Shown: one piece after another, positions 1 through 11,492 of the stretch | How the letters are laid out: every line of letters starts with the position of its first letter | How positions within the stretch are numbered: position 1 is the first letter of the stretch | DNA from: Alectoria sarmentosa | Taxonomy: Eukaryota > Ascomycota > Lecanoromycetes > Lecanorales > Parmeliaceae | Direction: 5' to 3' | Length of the DNA: 29,070 nt | NCBI GenBank assembly: GCA_009733775.1 | Contig: WOGZ01000382.1 | Location: 1-29,070, forward strand | The notes under the pieces: model-generated | The model's input: the letters and a program-made list of their open reading frames with translations, nothing else | The model's database searches: none | Told to the model about the DNA's origin: nothing | Translations under genes and position numbers: made by a program

Positions 1-2180
1 TTAAATTATAAATTTATAAAATATTCGATTTAATCGTGCGTATTAAAATTATCAAATAATTTTTTTAAAAAAAAATTCGATAAATTTTTAAATTGTTTAA
101 ACACGTTAAGATCGTTTAATTGCGTAACATTATATTATATAATTTCATCATAATTATTTTCATTGTTTTTAAACAAAATTTAATATGAAAATGCGATATA
201 TATTTATTTTATATTATACGCAATTATTATATTAATCAATAACGCAAATAAATTCACATTTATTATTACGATATTTGTTTATTTTTCATTATTTATAAAA
301 AAATCGCGATAAGTTTAAAATTATTCGCGTCAATAAATGTTAAAATCGATATTATAAATTTAAGGAAAATTAAAAATAAGATCGTATTTTCGTATGTTTA
401 TAATATACGTTTTTAAGATTTACTTTTACTTTTTATCTCGATTATTTATAAAATTAAATGTTAAATTATACGTTTTATACGAAAATATGCGATGATTATT
501 AATAACACGTATCATTATTAACATATATTTAAATTCAAGAATCTGCGTTTTTTTAATAAAAGATTTCGATATAAAGATTTTCTCGTTATCGATATTTATC
601 AAAATAATTATTTCACGTTTATTATTTAATATAATGATTTCATTTTTTAATATTAAAAAGCGAGATCGTCGTTTAATAAATAATATGCTTAATGTTATAA
701 TAACAAACATCAAATTTTTTTTTTTTTGTTAAAGATTTAATTACGTATTTCGTTGCTCACAACATAATTTAAATAATCAAATAAACTTTTAAAATGTCTT
801 TTTTGTTGATAATTTCAACATTTAATTTTAATAAAAGAAAATCTTTATTTGATTTTAAAATCGTTATTTTTGAATTTATTTTATATAAATTTTCGATTTT
901 GTAACATCGAAGGAGACGGATTTTTTTTTTATTTTTTTTATTTTTAATATGTTGTTTTTGAAGCTTCGCATATTAATTATTATTTTTCTAATAATTTGTT
1001 TTATCGTTAAAACGAATCTTATTTAAAACAGATAATTTTTTTGTTTTTTATAATCTTTATTTGATATTTTGATATTATTATAATAACGTAATATAAATAA
1101 TAAATTAAATTACGTTCTTTATTGTTTTTAAAAAAAAAAAATTTATCGTTTTATTTCGCAAAGTTTTTATACGTTTCGTATCAATTATATAATAATTTCA
1201 TTACGATCATAATATAATAAGATAATTATTAAAATTTACGATCGATTGATCGTTTTTTATAATAATTTTAATTAATTAACGATCGATATTATAAGATTTA
1301 ATAATTAAATTGCGAATTTAATTCAAATATCATTTTTTGTATTCGTTTTAAATAAGTTCGTTGATATCACGCAATATAACGTTTCGTGCATTTTTCTAAA
1401 TTTGTTTTTTAACATCGATTAAGAAAATAGAAGATCAACGAATTTTTTTTTCGTTTATTCGAAAATCGATATGAGATGTCGAAACGATATAATTTTCGCA
1501 ATTTCGAAAAAACATAATCGTCGAATTGTACTTATTAAAATGTTACGTGTTAAACATTTTAATAACGTTTATCTTTTTACGATTTGATTCGCGATAATAA
1601 TCATTATTATATTCGCGATAATATTTTCATACGTTTTATATTTTAATTAATTTAAATTTTTTAATAATTAAATATTTTTCAACATTAAGCTTTAAGAATC
1701 GAAAACGTTAAATTTAAATTAAGTTTATAAGACGAGAATCTTCGTTAATAAATAAAAAATTATCAAATACGACACTTTAACGATTATCGTTTTAATTAAC
1801 AATGTTATTAAAATTCGCATCGATGTTAAAATTGATATCGTGATTGTTTAATTGCGAAATAAACGTGTTTTAATGAAAATCGTTTATTTGATTAAAAACG
1901 TCGTCGATAATTCATAATAAAATGTTTTTATTTCGCAAATCAATAAAATCGATTCGCGAATTATTTATTATAATTAATTAAATAATTTCGTATAAACGAA
2001 ATTATTAAAATTGTGAGATAATAAAATTTCTTTTTAATGAAACTGCGTAATAATTAAATAGTTATAAAATTTATAAACGTAATAACGAGTTTTAATCGAT
2101 AAATTATTAAATGAATTAATAATTAAAAAAGAAAAAAGAAGAAAAGGAAATTATAAATATTTAAGACTTTTATTAAGCAT

Positions 2181-2199
2181 ATTAAGAACGCATCTTAAT
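2181..2199. repeat. Short inverted repeat (7-bp arms, 5-base centre)
   Basis: ATTAAGA (2181-2187) and TCTTAAT (2193-2199) are reverse complements around ACGCA. The element lies in a slightly less AT-rich patch. It may be only chance in AT-rich DNA; no function is assigned. Confidence 0.3.
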
Positions 2200-5100
2200 T
2201 GCGTAACACGTAATTTAGTAAGCGACTTAAACGAGTCATATTAAATCGCTCTGAGTACTTTCGCCTTTATAAAAAACGTGAATTTGCTATAATCGTGATA
2301 AAAAAAAGTACGAATAAACGAATCATTTTTATTCGTTTAATCGATTATTTTTTCAATTTCATCGCTTAACGTATTAAAATAAACGAAATTTAAATAAATT
2401 AAATTGTTATAATAATGAATCTTATATACAATTACGTTATATTTTATTTAAATTTTATTCGACAATACGAAAAATCGTTATAATTTAAAAAGCTCAAAAT
2501 ATTATTATTAATTAAACACGTTTTAATATCAAATTATAAAAAATTATCTCGTTTTTACGTTTTAATATCGATAAAGAAAATTCGATTATTAAATCGTAAA
2601 ACGTTTATAATATTAAATTGAGAATTAAAAACGAAGTACTTAAATTAATAATTTCGACATAAACTTTAATATAACAATTACACGATTTATAAAATTAATT
2701 TATATATATAATTAAAAATGCAATTATATAAAAAATGAAACTTTTATTCTTTTATCGAAAATCGTTATAAACGATTTTGAATTTTAATTACGAAATGCTA
2801 ATATTGAACGTAATATATATAACGAATAAATATAAGTTTTCTCTTTTTATAATTATCGAAGTTACGATATTTAATAATTTCTTTTATATAAGTTTTATTT
2901 TTATAAAATCGAAATATATTTTAAATTATATATAAATTATGAAATAACTTAAGACGTTATATAATATATATAATATTTTTTATTTAAAAATGTTATTAAC
3001 GAACGTTTAAGAAGCATTAATTAATATATATATATTATTATTCTTTTAAACGTAACGCATATACTTTATAGTTAATATATAAAAAATAACATTATCATAA
3101 ATTACAATAAATATTTTGATGATTAAGAGAAATTTAACATTTTTAAAAAGAATTTCAATTATATTATATACGCAAAAATCGAAAAGAAATTCGATCACAA
3201 ATAAAATGTTTTATAAACGAATTATTTAAATAAATATTTATTTACAATTAATTATATCGTCGATTATTTAATTATTCGAAAAAAGAAATTCGTGATTTTT
3301 TGAATTAATTAAAACTTACATTTTAATAATCGCGCGATTTCGCGAGAGAAATTAAATAATGAAAAATTAAAAAATAAAATAAATAGTTTATTTATTGATA
3401 ATTTAAAAATTATAAATGTTAAAAACTTAATGTGTGTGTAATAACTTATATTAATAGTATATAAAGAATATTATTTATGAAAAGTAATTATAAAAAACGA
3501 CATCGTGAAAAAGGTGCGCACTCGTTAAAACGCTAGATTAGATATCGACTAGCGCAAATATAAAGATATATCGAACGTATCGAGTATATTAAATATTAAT
3601 GCAAATATAATATAAATATATAAAAAAAGAAATTATAATAATAAATAAGATTATTAATAAAATGTTTATAAACGAACGTTATACGTATAAAATTAAGCGT
3701 AATAAAATTAAAATGCGTTTTTCTAAAAAGTTTAAAAAGATTATCTTTCGAGATTTTTATATTAAAATCTCGTTATTTACTCTCAAATAAATGTTATTTT
3801 AATATTTAAAAATTATTAATTACGAGATATAATCGTTTATTTAAATCTTTATTATTATTATAAAATTGTTATATACGAACGTAACAAAATAATAAATGCA
3901 AAAAAATAATTAAGATATTAAAATTTAAAAATATTTATTTTTATTAACGATTTAATAAAGATAAGTTAAGACTTATAAATTAAATTTATAATACTCAAGA
4001 CAAATAAAGGCGAAACGAATTTAAATAACGTCGATTAAGCGAATTTTGCTTGCTTTTTTATGCGTATATAATTTATTTTTATTGTTATATAAAAAGCATT
4101 TATTTAATAATCTTATTTTTAATATATTTAATCGAATAACTCGATTGTCTTTTTGATAAATCGTTTAAAATCATAATAAATAAGTCGATTTTGTTAATGA
4201 TTTGATTTAAAATTATATATAATTAATCATAAGCGAAGATCTTCGATTATAAATATAAATCGATTTGTTATAAAAATTGATTTTGCGATTTATTGATCGT
4301 TATATTGAAAATTAAGCGAATTGAATATTGAATACGTCGAAAGAGAATATATAAATTATTCGAATCGAACGAAGTAAAAAATATGCGTAATATATAATAA
4401 CGTTTATCGTTATATTCGTTTTTAAAAATGTGATAATCGAGTATTTTAAATTCAATATGTTTAATTTATAAATGTGTTTTATTACATAAATTTTATAATT
4501 GTTACAAATTTTTTAATAACATTATCACATAATCTTTTTTTAATTTTAAGTGATAAAATAATAAAAAGATTAATTTAAAAACGTTTATTAATTCGATAAA
4601 TAAAAGAAAATTATCTTTTTCGTCAACGATTTAATTATGATTAATATATATCGTTTTGATTTTAAAGAATTTATTAAAAATTTGATTATTGAATCGAATA
4701 ACGTTTTTGTTAAAAGTGCAAAAAATCGTTTTAAAAATGTAAAAATTAAATGTTTAATGTGAATTTAAATCGCGATAAATAGCATTAATTAGATTTATAA
4801 TAATATCATTTGATAATTAATCGATGAATTAATCGATAATCTTTCGTTTTTTTATATTTATTGAAATTTCATTGTTCACATTTAAAAAATTATTTGCGAA
4901 TGTTTTTATATCAACACGATTTTGCTCAATTGAATTTGAATTGCGAAGTTTTATATTTTTCGTGAATTTGAGAATTTAAATGTAATTTCATAAATATGAG
5001 ATTTTTAAAATAAATATAACGATACGTCTTGATTTAACGTTTTTAATAATTAATAAAATTTAACGAAAGTCGTCGTAAAAGTATATAATTATGTTATTAA

Positions 5101-6124
5101 ACGATTTGAGATTTTTGTGAATATCTTGAAATATATAATTAATAATCTCGATATTATAATGATTTTATATTAAGATTTCATTTTAAAAGATTAATTTAAT
5201 TATATATAATAATTCGATCAAATCGAATTTATTTGTGACATCGTAAAAGAATTAAATAATAATATTTAAAAAGATTTTGAAGTGAAAATGAGCGATATAA
5301 TCTTCTTGAAAAAAAAAAATGCGATGTTTAAAAAAATTATAATAATTATCATTTTAAAAACCCCGCGTATTTTTCGTAAAATGATGTTTTGAAATATAAT
5401 TTTATTAATATTCTCGTAGTCGTTTAAAAAGAAAAAATGATTATTGAAAAAAGATATCGCGTTTCAAATAGCGTTTGTAATCATCGTTTAATCATCATTA
5501 AAACTCGTTCACATTTGTTTTTAAATGTTCGTTTAATAAAAACGTTTTTCGCGTAAAAAACGATTACGTTCGTTATTATGATGTTATTCGTAATTATATT
5601 ACATTTTTAATAAATCAAAGTCGTTAATTAAATTAATATCTCTTATAAAGTTAAAGTTATCTTTTTTCAGGCGAATTTGAATTAAATAAAAATAAAAGTC
5701 TTTAATAATAATTTGTTTCGTTTATGTATTATTTAATAAAGCGAAGTTTTGATAATGAGTTTAAAAAATATATATATAATCGTTAAAGAATTTAAATAAA
5801 AAGATATATTAATAATAAAAGAAAATAAAAGAAATTGTGAATAAATAAAAGAAAAATACGTTTAATGAAATCACTTTTGATAAAAAAAAACAATAACATC
5901 ATATTAAAAAAAATGATGATGTTTTATTATATTAAATAGCGCGATAATTTTCTTTTTTCGCAATTAAAACATTTTTACACATTAATCAAATTGAATCACA
6001 TATTTCGTTTTATATTTATTTTATAAATCAAACGATTTATTAAATTCATAATTGAATAAAATTATTATAAATAAACTTCGTAAAGAGTTTTCGCTTTTTC
6101 AAACATTTGTTTTTTTTAAGATTT

Positions 6125-6340
6125 TATCTTATTCGACGTTATTTGGCAAGGTTTTCGATAGAAATGAGGTTTTTATATCACGAAACGACCTTTCTCATAT
6201 GCGAAAACAAAAGAACAAAAGAGGATAGAAAAAACAAGTCATGTCATTAAGTGTGTGATGATTCTTGTATTCTCTATATTAAAAAGACTACGCTATATTA
6301 AATATCAAGCTATCTAGCAAGCAATCATAACATTATTATA
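6125..6340. other. Less-mutated patch inside the AT-rich block
   Basis: About 200 bases here keep many CpA, TpG, CpT, ApG and some GpG and CpC dinucleotides that the flanking DNA has almost lost. No open reading frame or RNA gene is recognisable. The end of the patch (from 6290) resembles a short segment at 3530. It could be a younger insertion, a unique segment spared by mutation, or the least affected end of an old element. Confidence 0.45.
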
Positions 6341-9300
6341 CGTAAAATCTTTTATTATATAAACGATATAATAATTTGAAAAAAGATTATCGTTTATTAT
6401 TTATAAATTCTCATAAAATAAAAGATTCGATACGTTTAAAAAAAGAAAATGTAAATAATAAAATTCGTTTGCGTTAAAATTGATATAATACATTTTCGCA
6501 ATAATATCGATGCGTTTTTGACGCGAATTTTATTTTTAAATGTTTTAAGTGTTTTTTTTTTAAACGTAATGCTTTAATAAATTAATGTAAAAAAACTTTA
6601 TTAATCGTTTTTGTTATTAACGTCGTATATTTAATTAAAAAAAGATTATAAAAAAGATTTAACGTTCGTTTATTATTATTATGTTAAATAATTGAAAATT
6701 ATTATTAAAAATCACGATTTATTAATTTAAAAGATGAATAAATAATCGCTTTATAATAAAATTATGATTATGCAATTTGAAATCAAATATTTTTTAATAA
6801 GTTTTTATTAATTTTATTCAACGTGCGTTTTGATATTCTTAAATTTCATTTATCGAATTTATTATATCGTTTTCGTTTATTCGTTTTATTCGAAGATTAA
6901 TTTAATCGTTATTTTTATGAACGTATTTGAAAATATATTTACAAACTTTGACGTTAACGCAGATTTTCACATTAATATAAACATTATATTTAATTAATAA
7001 ATATGAATTATAAAACATTATTTAGCAATTTTATTTAAATTCATTTTTTAAAGTTATAATAAATTTATGTCGACGATAAATAAAATATTTGATATTTGAT
7101 TTAAAAATAATATAATCGTTGAATTTCTTTAAAAACCGTTTATTGCATTGATTTTTATTTAAATTTTAATAAAATGAAACGATATTCGTTTTGTTTATAA
7201 CGTAATAATTATAATTATTATAAATTATATATTTAATTATAATAACATAAAGATTAAGAAATCGTATATGATTAGAAATTTTAATATTAATAATAACGTT
7301 TATTTCGTTAACGTTCAAATAACGATTTTTAAAATATAATATAATAAATATATGAATATGCGATAATTCTCGTTTTTGAAATTTTATAATATAATAATAC
7401 GTCGAAATTCGATCTTTTATTCGCAAAAATTAATTAAAATTAAAATTAATTATCGAAATTTCAATTAATCATAATTCGATTTTCGAGACAAAAAGAAAAA
7501 ATTTAAGAGCATTATAAAATTTATAAATAGAAATTACGACGTATAAAAAATTGAATTGTGTTAAAAGCATTTTTAAAAATTGTAACCTATATTAATTATT
7601 TGATTAATGTGTTTTTAAAAAATTTATTATAAATAAGTTTATTAAGAGAAATAAAAGAGAATTTATCAAGCGTTTTTTTTTTTAAATATCATTTATAAAA
7701 GTCTTTAATTTCAATTTAAACATTTTTATTATCAAATTAAATCGATCGATAATCAATTCGTTAAATAATAAATTAATAATGATTTTAATTTATTTTGAGT
7801 TATAAATGAAAATAATAAAGATGTTTAATTGATTTAATTTAATAATTAAGATTATACAATTTTGATAAAGTTATTTTATAAATCGTGAATCTTTTTGATA
7901 TGAGAAAAAAAAAATACGTTGTTTATCAATTTATACGCTTATAATAATTTCATCGATTTAAACATTAATGATTGTTTAATAAATGTCAATTTGAATAATC
8001 TTTTAATTTAATTTTATTCAATAAAGTCGATTGTTTTTAATAATTATATATGCATCATAAATAAAATATTAAAATAATTTATCGCAATGAAAAAAATAAT
8101 TGAATTTAATAAAACGAATTTATATAAAATATTTATAAAAAATCAATTTAATGAATTTGAAAAAATAAAGAAATAGATTTATAAAAAGAAGTTAATATAA
8201 TTTATATTAAATTTTCTCGATTATTGATTCGTAAAATGAAATTATTATTGTTATCTCGATTAATAAAAAAACTTTTATTAAATGAAACATTTGCAATAAA
8301 TATGTTGTTATATTATAATTATTTATTAAATAAAAAGATAAAAGAATAACGTAATAATATATAAGCGAGATGTTAATATAAAACATTATATTTATCGTTA
8401 TTTTAAGTTTCAATTAAGACGTCTTTCGTTTCGAATATATTTAATAAATTATTTATATCGTTTTTTTAAATAATAACGATTTCATTTGAAATAAAATTAT
8501 TATAAATGCGTGAATTATGATGTTGTAAGTTTTTATATAATAATTTATAATCTCATATAATTAAATCGATCTTTAATTTTTTAAATATCGTTTTGAAAAT
8601 AATAATGTAAAAATTAATGCTTTTGAGAAAAATAATTATTTTTCGATAAAATTATTATTTAATGTTATTATAATAATCATATTTAATAATATTAATATAA
8701 AAAACGCGATTGAAAAAAAATTATATCGTGTTATAAATTATTTTTGAATATTATTTATGATGTAAATTTGTTTAAAAATCGATTTTTTGTTTTTTGAAGA
8801 CATTAAAGCGAGTATATAAATAATAATCGCGCTTTACATTTTACACGTGAATGAAATTATCGAATAATTGATAATAATTTGTTATGAAATCATCGAAATG
8901 ATATTATTATATTGAATATTATAAACGCGATATTTTTTATATTTATTAATTAAAATCATGATATTAAGTTTTAAAGAGTGTAATATGTTGTTAATATCAC
9001 GCTCATTAAAATTAATAAGATGATTTATATTCGTTTCAACGTTTTTTTGATATTTTTCATTTTCGTCTTGATCGTCGTTTAAATCGTTATTTTATAAAAC
9101 GTTTATTTTAAATATAACGATTTTAATCTTATCGTTATTATAATATCATTTAAATGTTTTATTTATAAACGACGTCGCATTATATCGATCGCAAATTTAA
9201 TTTATAAAATCGAAATTATGTCGCAGAGATTTTATAATGTATAAATAACGCGCAATGTAATTTATCAATCTTGTTGAAAATTGACTAATTGTTAAAAAAA

Positions 9301-10910
9301 AATTAAAAAGCGAACTTGAAAAAGAATTGTTAAAGAAATCGATATTAAAAAAATTTGTTGATAAATCTCGCAACAAAGGATTTTTTATATCGATTAAAAC
9401 ATTTTTTGATCGTTTAAAAATGTAAAGAACGCGTCGTTAAGTGAAAAAAAAGATAATAAACGAAATAAAAAGAGAGGGCGCATTTTGAGACGACGAAAAT
9501 CGATTGATTTGAGAAAACGACGATTATAAAAGCGAAAAGTTTATTCGAGATCTTTTTAAAGGCCTTTTTACGCGTTTATAAATAATAAAAAATGATTATT
9601 AAACTCGTTTTCGATCTCGATTATTAATAATAACGAATTCGTCGAAAAATAATTTATAAGCGTTAATAAAGATTTCAAAAAACGAATAAAACGAAGATAT
9701 ATGCTTGAGATATTTAATAACATTTAAATGAGAATTTTCAAAAGCGAATATATTTATATCGATAATCGATTAATAAATTGATAAAATAATAAAAAAATAA
9801 TGATAGCACGCGGCTTCGCAGATAAATAAATTGAACGAAAAAAATATTGCTCGTTTTCGACAGACCTCGTGCGATTTGAAAATCGATTTTTGAATGTTTT
9901 TTCATTTTATTGATAATATATTAAACTTGATAATTTTTGCATCGTTGAAAAGCGCAAATCGAGTTTTATAATTTACGAAATTATGAAGAATTTATATCTT
10001 TAAGAAAATAAGGGGCAAAAAAAGTAAAATTTTTATATACACTTTTGATAAGAGCGTTTGAAAAGTCTAAAAGTCGTTACTTGAACGCTAATCGAAAGAC
10101 GTAATAACTTTAAATTTATAATTAACTATATATACAAATTTAAGATATTTTAATTTAGCTTTATATTATTCTTTTATATATATTAATAATAACATTAATA
10201 TCGTCGTTTAATATAATAATATAATCGAATTTTTATATATTAACGAACTCGTTATTATTAAATCTTTAAATCGATTTTTAAAAGCGAAAAAAAAAGCGTA
10301 TTCGTATACATTTTTATTAAAATCTCTTTTTAACGCGAATTATTTAAAATTGAACACGTATTACGATAATAACGATAAATAATAACGATTACGATTAATT
10401 AAATAATTAATTAAAAGAATATAATTACTATTAATAAAAAATAAAAAATTATAAAAATTATTATTATAAAAAAAGAGAATATTATACGAGATATTATATA
10501 AAATATTATATAAAAAAATACACGAGCTATATAATAATCATTACGATAACGAAATAAAAATAAAAAATTTACGATTATATTAATATATATTAAAAATAAC
10601 GAAATTATGTTCAATTTTTTTCAATTATAAATTATTAAATAATTAATAAATAATATATATTTAAATACGATAAACGTTTTTATAATAGTAATTAAAAAAG
10701 TTTATTAATTAATTAAATGCAATTATAAAAAAATAATTAAAAAATCTTATTATTCGACGATTTAAAATCGTTTAATGTCGTTATTTTATAAAAAGAGATT
10801 TGAAAAAACTTGTCTTGTTATTGCATTGTTATTATTAAAGATTCTCGCGATTATCTTCGCGCGAGGCTTACTTTATCTGATTAGCGCCTTGATATCAATT
10901 AACCCGATTT

Positions 10911-10970
10911 GGGGGGGTATACGCCGAACAATCATGGGGGTATACGCCTAACAGAGAGGGGGTATACGCT
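10911..10970. repeat. Triple G-run/TATACGC tandem repeat at the island edge
   Basis: Three copies of a G-run followed directly by TATACGC occur in one orientation. The G-runs are 10911-10917 (seven G), 10936-10940 (five) and 10958-10962 (five); TATACGC starts at 10918, 10941 and 10963. The spacing is 23 and 22 bases, about two helical turns. The first two copies share the longer block GGGGGTATACGCC. The array sits at the junction between AT-rich DNA and the gene island, about 520 bases past the MKT1 stop codon. It could be an iterated protein-binding site, a G-quadruplex-prone element, or the end of an old repeat. Confidence 0.7.
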
Positions 10971-10975
10971 GAATG

Positions 10976-11492
10976 GCTGCCTATATATGGTGTAAACCGA
11001 CATTATGTCACATTTGAACACTCAGCCCTGGCAGCCCTATCACGTATTTTGCAAGCTTTCCACTATTGGGAAGCCCGCGCCCCCAGCACATATTTTCACC
11101 ATCTAATACTTATTGGCTTGAGTTTGATCATGACAAGTTTCAACCCCTTGGGGCTGCTCTCCCACGATCTTTACCTGGCATACCATAGTATCTACATGCA
11201 TACCAATCATCACTGTCAGCCAAATGTTTCAAGCTGCCAATTCAGCGTCCCGTTGATTGAACGCACACATACCGGCAAAGTGATAAGTGTTGGATTATTT
11301 TGCAAGCTTCAGCCGTTGCGCAAGATTCACATAAGTGCCCAGTTCCATCTCACCCTTCTCACTTCCTCAGAGAAAGCCAGGTATCGACTTCGTCCCAGAT
11401 TTCGGTATCTTTTAACTTGTTCCCAGCTGCTTTTACTCCTTGGTAGACCTGGGGACGAAATAAGCTTCATTCATGATCCATGCCCACTAATC
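10976..11492. other. Non-coding stretch 3' of MKT1
   Basis: Composition is normal but I recognise no gene. The frame open on the plus strand from 11049 to 11534 begins at TTG rather than ATG, runs into the antisense of the MKT1 3' end, and resembles no family I know. The MKT1 3' UTR and terminator should lie here (read on the minus strand), but I see no decisive polyadenylation signal. Confidence 0.5.

Larger units (their letters stand above)
1..10870. repeat. AT-rich degraded block (RIP-like), no gene
   Basis: This stretch is almost only A and T, with long homopolymer runs and stop codons in all frames. By hand count, bases 1-360 hold 30 C and 25 G (about 15% G+C). Among plus-strand C in 1-360 and 8401-8760 together (50 C), 28 are CpG, 18 CpA, 4 CpT and none CpC. 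Loss of non-CpG cytosines on both strands is what repeat-induced point mutation or a similar process would leave in old transposon copies, so I infer that this is dead repeat DNA. No transposase, integrase or reverse-transcriptase motif survives that I can read. Open frames of 60-95 codons here consist of Ile, Asn, Lys, Tyr and Phe and are composition artefacts. Less mutated patches occur near 2170-2290, 3490-3570, 6125-6340, 9470-9560 and 9800-9870. The change to ordinary composition is abrupt at about 10850-10910. Confidence 0.85.

Noticed and set aside
426..713. 95-codon minus-strand frame in the AT-rich block (likewise 7166-7426, 8207-8413, 10411-10614, 27104-27295)
   Set aside because: Composition of Ile, Asn, Lys, Tyr and Phe follows directly from AT-rich sequence; no motif, and surrounding DNA is degraded.
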